16,498 nt of DNA. Origin: JBJXFK01 sp046155505 (GTDB lineage: Bacteria; Planctomycetota; Phycisphaerae; UBA1845; Fen-1342). A model generated the notes under the pieces. That model saw nothing but the letters and a program-made list of their open reading frames with translations. It did no database searches and was not told the origin of the DNA. The stretch spans positions 1 through 16,498 of the forward strand of contig JBJXFK010000015.1 of assembly GCA_046155505.1 (NCBI GenBank), written 5' to 3'. Shown here in pieces: positions 6,696 to 12,559 of the stretch. The first letter of the stretch is position 1. Each line of letters begins with the position of its first letter. Both the position numbers and the translations under genes were made by a program.

Positions 6696-7291
6696 TCGTG
6701 CGCGAACGCTGTGATCGAATCAAAATTCGGCGGAATCGGACGCCTTCCCTCGCAGACACACGCCCAATCCGCGCGACAAACGCCGCGCCTCACCCATTGG
6801 CCGAAGCTGGAATGCGGCCACGCATGCGGGCACTCGACGTAACCATGTTTCACCGGGTTATAGTGGATGTAGTTCATGTGCGCATCGAAGTCGTGCTCAT
6901 CACGGATCGTGTGCTCCCAGAATCGGCGTTGCCAAACCGCGCTCTCGCGTCTTCGCACGCGAGAAAGCGAACGAGCCGTATTGGGCAATTCCGTCGGTGA
7001 GAGTTGTTTCGTGAAGCCGGCCTTGATCATCCCGACGCGCGTCGAGAAGTCAGTGTCTCCCGCCGGCAATTCGATCAACCAGTGCAAATGGTCAGGCAGA
7101 ATGACCGCGCCGATCATCGCGAATGGACGCAACGATATCGTTGTCGCAACCGCGTGGCGGAGTCGATCGACATTCAATTTGTCGGCGAACAGCGGCTTCC
7201 TGCGTTCGGTGACGAGCGTGAGAAAGAATTGCCCGCCCGGCATGTATGCTCGGCGATAGTCGGACACGTGCAGTCTCCCGTGTCCGGTCAT
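6692..7291 (-). CDS. REP-associated tyrosine transposase (RAYT)
   Basis: A single-strand DNA nuclease of the Y1/IS200-like HUH superfamily. RAYTs bind and process REP hairpins through the adjacent GTAG. The 199-aa protein begins MTGHGRLHVSDYRRAYMPGG and contains FFLTLVTERR. The HUH motif PDHLHWL has His68 and His70. WQRRFWEHTIRDE precedes a YIHYNPVKHGYV block, where Tyr141 is the probable catalytic residue, and WPHSSF follows. These are the signature blocks of the family and all look intact. I chose the ATG at 7291, where the family-like sequence begins; the longer frame to 7414 reads through REP element 11. The gene is bracketed by REP elements 11 (8 nt upstream) and 10 (stop codon inside it), with both GTAG ends facing the gene. 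The ribosome site is weak (GGGG, partly REP-adjacent). Confidence 0.92.
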   Translation of the reverse strand: MTGHGRLHVSDYRRAYMPGGQFFLTLVTERRKPLFADKLNVDRLRHAVATTISLRPFAMIGAVILPDHLHWLIELPAGDTDFSTRVGMIKAGFTKQLSPTELPNTARSLSRVRRRESAVWQRRFWEHTIRDEHDFDAHMNYIHYNPVKHGYVECPHAWPHSSFGQWVRRGVCRADWACVCEGRRPIPPNFDSITAFAHE

Positions 7292-7299
7292 CGTACCCC

Positions 7300-7320
7300 G
7301 TAGGGTGGGCATCGCCCACC
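7300..7320 (+). repeat. REP element 11 (consensus), upstream of RAYT
   Basis: A perfect plus-strand copy: GTAG plus the arms GGTGGGC and GCCCACC with an ATC loop, followed by ATTTTG. Its GTAG end is 8 nt from the RAYT start codon. Confidence 0.92.
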
Positions 7321-7377
7321 ATTTTGTGCCGATTCGCGGACATTTTGGGAGGGAAGTATTCGGCGGCCATTCGCGCT

Positions 7378-7480
7378 CGTTCGACCGACCAGCGGAATGG
7401 TGGGCGATGCCCACCCCACAGACGATCCTCGTTTCGCGGCCCGTTCGACCGACCAGCGGAATGGTGGGCGATGCCCACCC
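7378..7480. repeat. 64-nt direct duplication carrying two REP copies
   Basis: Positions 7378-7416 and 7442-7480 are identical over 39 nt and offset by 64 nt. Each starts CGTTCGACCGACCAGCGGAA and runs into a minus-strand REP. The unit lies between the RAYT and cysK. Confidence 0.85.
7399..7419 (-). repeat. REP element 12 (GTGG variant)
   Basis: The minus-strand hairpin is intact, but the tetranucleotide is GTGG instead of GTAG. It is the only intact-hairpin copy in the window with this change. Confidence 0.88.
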
Positions 7481-7483
7481 TAC
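7463..7483 (-). repeat. REP element 13 (consensus), cysK stop codon
   Basis: A perfect minus-strand copy. Its TAG (7482-7480) ends cysK, and the hairpin starts immediately afterwards. Confidence 0.92.
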
Positions 7484-8418
7484 GCGAACAGCGCGGTCGA
7501 CAGATAGCGCTCGCTCGCTGATGCCAGCATCACCACGATCAGCTTGCCCGCGTTCTCTGGGCGATTGGCAACCTCATTCGCCGCCCACAGCGCCGCACCC
7601 GACGAAATGCCGCACGCGATGCCCTCTTCCTTCGCCGCACGCCGGGCCCACGCAAACGCGTCGTCATTGCTGACGCGCACCACGTCGTCGATCACACTTA
7701 GGTCGAGAATCGCCGGCACGAAACCCGCGCCGATGCCCTGAATCTTGTGCGGGCCGGGTTTTCGCTCCTGGCCGGCGCGGGTCTGCGTAATCACCGGCGA
7801 ATCGGCCGGCTCCACCGCGATGCACTGGAACGACGGCTTGCGCTGTTTGACCACCTGACCGACGCCGCTGATTGTGCCCCCCGTGCCGACGCCGGAGATC
7901 AGAATGTCCGCAGCACCATCGGTGTCGCTCCAAATTTCCTCAGCCGTCGTGCGGCGATGCACTTCGACATTCGCCGGGTTGGCGAATTGCTGCGGCATGA
8001 ACGCGTTCGGCGTTTCGCTGAGCAATTCTTCCGCGCGCTTGATCGCCCCGCGCATGCCTTCGGTCGCGGGCGTCAGCACCACTTCGGCACCCAGGTGCTT
8101 GAGTACCGCGCGGCGTTCGAGGCTCATGCTCTCGGGCATGACGAGCGTGAGCTTCAACTGCTTGGCGGCGCACACAAAAGCCAGCGCGATGCCCGTGTTG
8201 CCGCTGGTCGTCTCGATGATGTGCGTGTCGGGCTTGATCTTGCCGTCGCGGATGCCGGCCTCGATCATCGCCGTGCCGATGCGATCCTTGACGCTCAGCA
8301 GAGGATTGAAGAATTCCAGTTTCGCATAGACGTTCGCAGCCGATTGAATGATGCGATTGACGCGAACGAGCGGCGTGCGACCGATGGCCGAAGTCATATT
8401 GTCGAAGAGGCGCGGCAT
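7480..8418 (-). CDS. cysK: Cysteine synthase A (O-acetylserine sulfhydrylase)
   Basis: A PLP enzyme that forms cysteine from O-acetylserine and sulfide in the cytoplasm. The protein is 312 aa, the normal length. The PLP lysine is Lys44 in FFNPLLSVKDRIG. The substrate loop TSGNTG is at 71-76, the phosphate-binding loop GTGGT at 178-182, and Ser272 lies in GISSGA. The ATG at 8418 has GGAG about 8 nt upstream. Near the C-terminus the usual P-S-x-G-E-R-Y-L-S-T appears as ASASERYLST (299-308). The protein ends LSTALFA, where the TAG is part of REP element 13, so a few C-terminal residues could have been replaced. A cystathionine beta-synthase-like role is less likely because of the length and motifs. 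Confidence 0.95.
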   Translation of the reverse strand: MPRLFDNMTSAIGRTPLVRVNRIIQSAANVYAKLEFFNPLLSVKDRIGTAMIEAGIRDGKIKPDTHIIETTSGNTGIALAFVCAAKQLKLTLVMPESMSLERRAVLKHLGAEVVLTPATEGMRGAIKRAEELLSETPNAFMPQQFANPANVEVHRRTTAEEIWSDTDGAADILISGVGTGGTISGVGQVVKQRKPSFQCIAVEPADSPVITQTRAGQERKPGPHKIQGIGAGFVPAILDLSVIDDVVRVSNDDAFAWARRAAKEEGIACGISSGAALWAANEVANRPENAGKLIVVMLASASERYLSTALFA

Positions 8419-8458
8419 CGTGTGCTCCGTGCAATTCGTGTTGAATCATGCCCCGATA

Positions 8459-8484
8459 TCGCGCGACATCATAGCGTCGCGCGA
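8459..8484 (-). promoter_or_regulatory. Candidate cysK promoter flanked by two TCGCGCGA palindromes
   Basis: On the minus strand a TATGAT (8473-8468) lies about 50 nt upstream of the cysK ATG, between two identical 8-nt palindromes TCGCGCGA (8477-8484 and 8459-8466) whose starts are 18 nt apart. No clear -35 box is visible. The paired palindromes could be an operator, but this is inference. Confidence 0.35.
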
Positions 8485-8595
8485 CGCGCCGACCAGCGAA
8501 ATCATGCGAGCAAACGCTGCGATTTCGACAGATGGTTCATACAACGCGCACGGGACCACAGACGTGACTGGGTCGCGCCACCCGCCGCGCGACGA

Positions 8596-8973
8596 TTAAG
8601 CGTCAGCGAGGGTTCGACACATCAGCGCAAACGGGCGAATGCCGTCATCTTCGGACAAGCTGGAGAACCGAAATGCCACGCGAGCGGTACGACCCGGGCC
8701 GATATCCACACGCACGACTTCGGCGACGCGCGGCATCACCTCGATCGCGACACGCGGCGGTACGCTGGACGTCAGGTCGGCGAGCTGAATCCGCTCGCCC
8801 GATTTCGGCGCGTCGACCGTCGAGACGATGAACACACCGCCCGCGTCGGACACCGAGAGCATCCAGCCGCCGATTTGCCGGGCGGCCGCGTGGCGCGTGA
8901 AAACAAAGGTGAACGCCGCGTGCTCGCGCTGCGCCGCGCGACGGTCGGTCGCTTTGGGTGTGAGTTGCAGCAT
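8596..8973 (-). CDS. PilZ-like domain protein
   Basis: A 125-aa cytoplasmic protein, MLQLTPKATDRRAAQREH at its start. The N-terminal DRRAAQR followed about 26 residues later by VSDAGGVF resembles the RxxxR and D/NxSxxG motifs of PilZ domains, which bind cyclic di-GMP. Here the serine of the second motif is Ala. The remaining strands, such as GERIQLAD, EVVRVD and RVAFRFSS, fit a small beta-barrel. I chose the ATG at 8973 because GAGGGG lies 3 nt upstream; the frame is open to a GTG at 9060 without a similar ribosome site. It is divergent from trmB. With the changed motif, c-di-GMP binding is uncertain, and the family call is by pattern only. Confidence 0.55.
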   Translation of the reverse strand: MLQLTPKATDRRAAQREHAAFTFVFTRHAAARQIGGWMLSVSDAGGVFIVSTVDAPKSGERIQLADLTSSVPPRVAIEVMPRVAEVVRVDIGPGRTARVAFRFSSLSEDDGIRPFALMCRTLADA

Positions 8974-9102
8974 GTTCCCCTCGGGCCTATACAGGCAGGG
9001 TGACGCGGCCGAGAGTTGGCCCGCGTCTGTGTAGCCGCCCAGTAATAGAGTATCGGGCACGTTTCACCAGTTGGTTGAAAAATCCGGACCGTGCGCGCTC
9101 CT

Positions 9103-9726
9103 ATGGAAGAAATGGCAGCAAAAACCGTTCCCGCGGTAGCGGTTTCAGCCGACGAAGCTCGAATTGCGAGTTGGCGGACCCTGTTCGGCGATGATCGGCC
9201 CGTCGAGCTGGAGATCGGGACCGGTAAGGGGACTTTCCTCGTCCGTCGCGCCACGGATCACCCCAAAATCAACTTTTTCGGGATCGAATGGTGCAACGAG
9301 ATTTACAAGTATGCGGTCGATCGCATGCAGCGGCGGAAAATTCCCAACGTGCGGCTGCTGCGAGCCGACGCATCGCTGTTTGTTCGCACACAGTGTCCGG
9401 CGAATTCGCTCAGCGTTCTGCACATTTATCACCCCGACCCGTGGCCGAAGAAGCGGCATCGCAAGCGGCGACTGATTCAGCCGCTGTTCATCGCGGCGGC
9501 GGCGCGCTGTCTGATCCCCGGCGGGCGGCTGGCGATTCAAACGGATCACGCTGAGTATTTTGAGCAAATTCTCGCGGTCGTATTGGCCGAGCCGCTGCTG
9601 GAACAAATCGAGTTCGACGACCCAACGAGCGGCGTCAGCGGGCTGCGCGTGCTGACGAATTTTGAGATCAAGTACGAACGCGAGGGGCGTGAGTTTTATC
9701 GCATCGCCATGCGGCGGCGGGCGTAA
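9103..9726 (+). CDS. trmB: tRNA (guanine-N7-)-methyltransferase
   Basis: TrmB methylates G46 of tRNAs using S-adenosylmethionine. The protein is 207 aa, typical for the family. The SAM-binding motif I is ELEIGTGKGTF (about 35-45), followed by FFGIEWCNEIY. The family signature PDPWPKKRHRKRR lies at about 111-123. RLAIQTDHAEYFEQI and TNFEIKYEREG at the C-terminus match the substrate-binding part of TrmB. The start is not certain: ATG 9103, ATG 9112 (GGAAG just upstream) and GTG 9091 are all in frame. The gene is divergent from the PilZ-like gene and followed 100 nt later by hutU, with which it may or may not be co-transcribed. Confidence 0.93.
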   Translation: MEEMAAKTVPAVAVSADEARIASWRTLFGDDRPVELEIGTGKGTFLVRRATDHPKINFFGIEWCNEIYKYAVDRMQRRKIPNVRLLRADASLFVRTQCPANSLSVLHIYHPDPWPKKRHRKRRLIQPLFIAAAARCLIPGGRLAIQTDHAEYFEQILAVVLAEPLLEQIEFDDPTSGVSGLRVLTNFEIKYEREGREFYRIAMRRRA

Positions 9727-9788
9727 TGTCGACGGCGCGTCGCATCGCGCCCGCGATCCGAACGCGGGAACGCCAGTGCATCGCAAGG

Positions 9789-9794
9789 TATACT
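9789..9794 (+). promoter_or_regulatory. Possible -10 box upstream of hutU
   Basis: TATACT lies 32 nt before the hutU start codon in the 100-nt gap after trmB. There is no recognisable -35 box at normal spacing, so this is only suggestive of a separate hutU promoter. Confidence 0.25.
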
Positions 9795-9826
9795 GCGTCG
9801 CATCATTGCCCGGAGGATTCGCAAGT

Positions 9827-11554
9827 ATGTCTTTCACCGACGTCACGCCGCATGTCGTCCGCGCCGCACGCGGCAATACGCTGACCTGCAAGGGCTGGCT
9901 GCAAGAGGCCGCCCTGCGGATGCTGATGAACAATCTCGATCCCGACGTGGCTGAGATGCCCGAACAACTCGTCGTCTACGGCGGCTCGGGCAAGGCGGCT
10001 CGTTCGTGGCCGGACTATGAGCGGATCGTGGCCACGCTGCGGCGGCTCGAAAACGACGAGACCATGCTCGTGCAAAGCGGGCGGGCGGTGGCCGTGTTCA
10101 AAAGCCACCCAGACGCGCCGCGCGTGCTGATCAGCAACAGCATGCTCGTGCCCAAGTGGGCCACGTGGGACGAGTTTCGCCGACTCGAAGCGGCGGGACT
10201 AATCATGTACGGCCAGATGACCGCCGGCAGTTGGATCTACATCGGCACACAGGGCATTTTGCAAGGCACATACGAGACGTTTGCCGCGTGTGCAAAGCGA
10301 CACTTTGGCGGCACGCTCGCCGGTCGGCTGGTGGTGAGCGGCGGCCTCGGCGGCATGGGCGGCGCGCAGCCGCTGGCCGCGACGATGAACGGGGCGGCGT
10401 TCCTGGGCGTCGATGTCGATCGATCGCGGATCGAGAAGCGGCTGAAGACCCGGTATCTCGACAAGATGACGGAGTCGATCGAAGAAGCGCTCGCCTGGTC
10501 ACTCGATGCGAAGGCGAAGAAGCAGACGGTTTCGATCGGCTTGGTCGCGAATATCACGGATTTACTAGGCGATTTGATCAAACGCGACATAACGCCGGAC
10601 GTACTCACCGATCAAACCTCCGCGCACGATCCGATTGGTGGCTACGTTCCCGACGGAATGACATATGCCGCATCGCTTCAGCTTCGCAAGGCCGATCCCG
10701 AAGCGTACAAGCGTGAATCCTTCCGCACGATGGGCGAGCACATCGCGCTCATGCTGGAACTCCAGCGACGCGGTGCGATCACGTTCGATTACGGCAACAA
10801 CCTCCGCGGCCACGCCAAGGAAGCCGTCGAACGCGGCTGGTACGACGCCTCGCAATCCAAAATCCAAAATCCAAAATCCAAAATCGCCTTCGACCCCTTC
10901 AAAATCCCCGGCTTCGTCCCCGAATACATCCGCCCGCTCTTCTGCGAAGGCTCCGGCCCGTTCCGCTGGGCCGTGCTCAGTGGCGATCCGGCGGACATGG
11001 CCGTTTGCGATCAGGCCGTGCTCGACACGTTCCCGGATCAGGATCACCTATGCCGCTGGATTCGCATGGCCCGCGAGAAGATCGCGTTTCAGGGCTTGCC
11101 GGCGCGGATTTGCTGGCTGAACTATGGGCAGCGGGCCAAGATGGGTGCGGTGTTCAACGACTTGGTGCGGACCGGCAAGGTGAGCGCCCCGATCGTCATC
11201 GGCCGCGATCATCTCGATTGCGGCTCGGTCGCCTCGCCCAACCGCGAAACCGAGGCGATGAAGGACGGCTCGGACGCGATCGCCGACTGGCCGATCTTGA
11301 ACGCGCTGATCAACAGCGTGAACGGGGCAACGTGGGTCAGCGTGCACCACGGCGGCGGCGTGGGCATCGGCTATTCGATTCACGCCGGCATGGTGATCGT
11401 GGCCGACGGCACACCCGCGGCGGCGGCCCGGCTGCAACGCGTGCTGACCAGCGACCCCGGCATGGGCGTCGTTCGGCATGTGGATGCGGGGTATGACGAA
11501 GCGAAGGCGGTAGCGCGGGCGAAGGGCGTGGATGTGCCGGGGATGTTTAGGTGA
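9827..11554 (+). CDS. hutU: Urocanate hydratase
   Basis: HutU converts urocanate to imidazolone propionate, the second step of histidine degradation, using tightly bound NAD as an electrophile. The protein is 575 aa, compared with about 555-560 in most species. The NAD-binding glycine motif SGGLGGMGGAQP is at 171-182. Other family blocks are MYGQMTAGSWIYIGTQGI and DQTSAHDPIGGY. The essential cysteine is Cys429 in ARICWLNYGQRAK, followed by IGRDHLDCGSVASPNRETEAM. The ATG at 9827 has GGAGG 11 nt upstream. About 15-18 extra residues (around 338-356) are present between NNLRGHAKEA and GFVPEYIRPLF, and they include a translated heptamer repeat. No hutH or hutI is in the window. The stop TGA overlaps another heptamer array. 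Confidence 0.96.
   Translation: MSFTDVTPHVVRAARGNTLTCKGWLQEAALRMLMNNLDPDVAEMPEQLVVYGGSGKAARSWPDYERIVATLRRLENDETMLVQSGRAVAVFKSHPDAPRVLISNSMLVPKWATWDEFRRLEAAGLIMYGQMTAGSWIYIGTQGILQGTYETFAACAKRHFGGTLAGRLVVSGGLGGMGGAQPLAATMNGAAFLGVDVDRSRIEKRLKTRYLDKMTESIEEALAWSLDAKAKKQTVSIGLVANITDLLGDLIKRDITPDVLTDQTSAHDPIGGYVPDGMTYAASLQLRKADPEAYKRESFRTMGEHIALMLELQRRGAITFDYGNNLRGHAKEAVERGWYDASQSKIQNPKSKIAFDPFKIPGFVPEYIRPLFCEGSGPFRWAVLSGDPADMAVCDQAVLDTFPDQDHLCRWIRMAREKIAFQGLPARICWLNYGQRAKMGAVFNDLVRTGKVSAPIVIGRDHLDCGSVASPNRETEAMKDGSDAIADWPILNALINSVNGATWVSVHHGGGVGIGYSIHAGMVIVADGTPAAAARLQRVLTSDPGMGVVRHVDAGYDEAKAVARAKGVDVPGMFR
10854..10885 (+). repeat. Heptamer tandem repeat (AATCCAA) inside hutU
   Basis: Four full AATCCAA units and a partial fifth (AATC) lie head to tail. 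They are translated in frame as QSKIQNPKSKI within HutU. The run is A-rich compared with the GC-rich gene around it. Confidence 0.92.
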
Positions 11555-11601
11555 GTGGCGAGTAACGAGTAGCGAGTAGCGAGTTGGGACGAGCGAGTTG
11601 G
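11553..11601 (+). repeat. Heptamer tandem repeat (GAGTAGC-like) at the hutU stop
   Basis: Seven 7-nt units in a row: GAGTGGC, GAGTAAC, GAGTAGC, GAGTAGC, GAGTTGG, GACGAGC, GAGTTGG. The first unit overlaps the hutU stop codon (TGA at 11552-11554). Confidence 0.88.
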
Positions 11602-11965
11602 GTCTCGCGCATCCGAACGCGACGCGCAAGCGAGCGCCCGGAGCGAAGCGACCGGCGGCGTCTTCACTCAGATGGCTGCACATGCATAGCGACCTCGCGC
11701 GAAATCACCGCGCACCCTGCGCCGCCTCGCGCGCGGAGACGTGCGCAACAGCGCGTAACACCGCGCAGTCTTCCTCCAGCCACCTACATGAGTGCCGATT
11801 ATTCATTCGCTTGTGCGCTGCCCGCCAAACCCAACCGACGCACTCGTGACCGCAGTCGTCCGGCACGCCGCTTGCTTCACTTCTCATCGCATCACACGTC
11901 GCGATCAAGATCGAGCTTGTGATGCCATCCCGGCGGTTGTCACCGGACGTTTGGAGGTACCGCCG
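11602..11965. other. Intergenic region between hutU and the small secreted gene
   Basis: This 364-nt stretch has no gene I can support. It includes GACGCGCAAGCGAG at 11621-11634, related to the arms of the inverted repeat at 275-344, and one TCGCGCGA palindrome at 11695-11702. Open frames here give Arg/Ser/His-rich sequence without a domain. I see no clear terminator for hutU. Confidence 0.5.
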
Positions 11966-12313
11966 ATGAGACGATTGGTGTTTGTGGTTTCCGTCGTGCT
12001 GGCAGCACCGATTGCGGGTGCGGTCGGCCTGTGGACGCCGAATCCGTGGTGGGTGGCGAGGCTGCCGCCCGCAGACTGCCTCGTGACGCAGGCAACGCCG
12101 GACCTTCCGGCCACATCTGATCCGTCGCGAGCACGGCCGCGAGATTCCCGTCCGGGCTGTGGTGACCCGAGCGAAGAGGGCTGCGGCATGGAAAACCGCC
12201 GCGGACGTTCGTGGAGCGGCGAGGGTCGACGTGCGACCGGCGATTGCGAGATGCAAAGCGGTCGAGCCGGCCACCGTGGCCACGGGCGATGTCGTGGCGG
12301 CGGAAAGGAGTGA
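11966..12313 (+). CDS. Small secreted or membrane-anchored protein, possibly frameshifted
   Basis: The ATG at 11966 has a strong ribosome site (GGAGG, 9 nt upstream). The protein starts MRRLVFVVSVVLAAPIAGAV, a clear signal peptide or membrane anchor, followed by GLWTPNPWWVARLPP. The annotated frame gives 115 aa. From about 12120 it becomes Gly/Arg/Cys-rich (for example HRGHGRCRGGGKE), which is typical of a wrong frame in GC-rich DNA. The +1 frame is open from 12087 to a TGA at 12318-12320 and has a more coding-like composition there. The gene may therefore carry a frameshift near 12090-12150, giving about 118 aa. I do not recognise the family in either version. Confidence 0.5.
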   Translation: MRRLVFVVSVVLAAPIAGAVGLWTPNPWWVARLPPADCLVTQATPDLPATSDPSRARPRDSRPGCGDPSEEGCGMENRRGRSWSGEGRRATGDCEMQSGRAGHRGHGRCRGGGKE

Positions 12314-12340
12314 CGTTTGAGTTCAGAAGGACGTGCGTAG

Positions 12341-12382
12341 GCGACCGGACGGCGTTTGCATGGTGCAATGCCGCCCGGTCGC
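12341..12382 (+). terminator. Strong hairpin, probable transcription terminator
   Basis: Arms of about 19-20 nt (12341-12360, starting GCGACCGGACGGCG, and 12364-12382, ending GCCGCCCGGTCGC) pair with few mismatches around a 3-nt loop. The hairpin is followed by TGTGTTTG. It sits between the convergent small secreted gene (+) and the beta-helix gene (-). The T-run is interrupted, so intrinsic termination is likely but not certain. Confidence 0.55.
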
Positions 12383-12559
12383 TGTGTTTGAGCGCGTCGA
12401 ATAAGTGGAGGACAGCGGCCCGCGACGGTCGGTTCGGACGCGCTGCCGGACGATTTCCGATCGCGCCGATTCACTGACACCGATGGCGTCGTCGTCGCGC
12501 GGAACTCGCGGCAGCGATTCGACTCGCCATCGAAGCACGGATTGAACGGTGCTTCGGCG

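Noticed and set aside
7747..9003. A 418-codon plus-strand open frame
   Set aside because: It is antisense to cysK and to the PilZ-like gene, with His/Arg/Asp-rich composition and no domain.
11705..12283. A 192-codon minus-strand open frame
   Set aside because: It has no ribosome site or domain and overlaps the small secreted gene, which has a strong GGAGG and a signal peptide.
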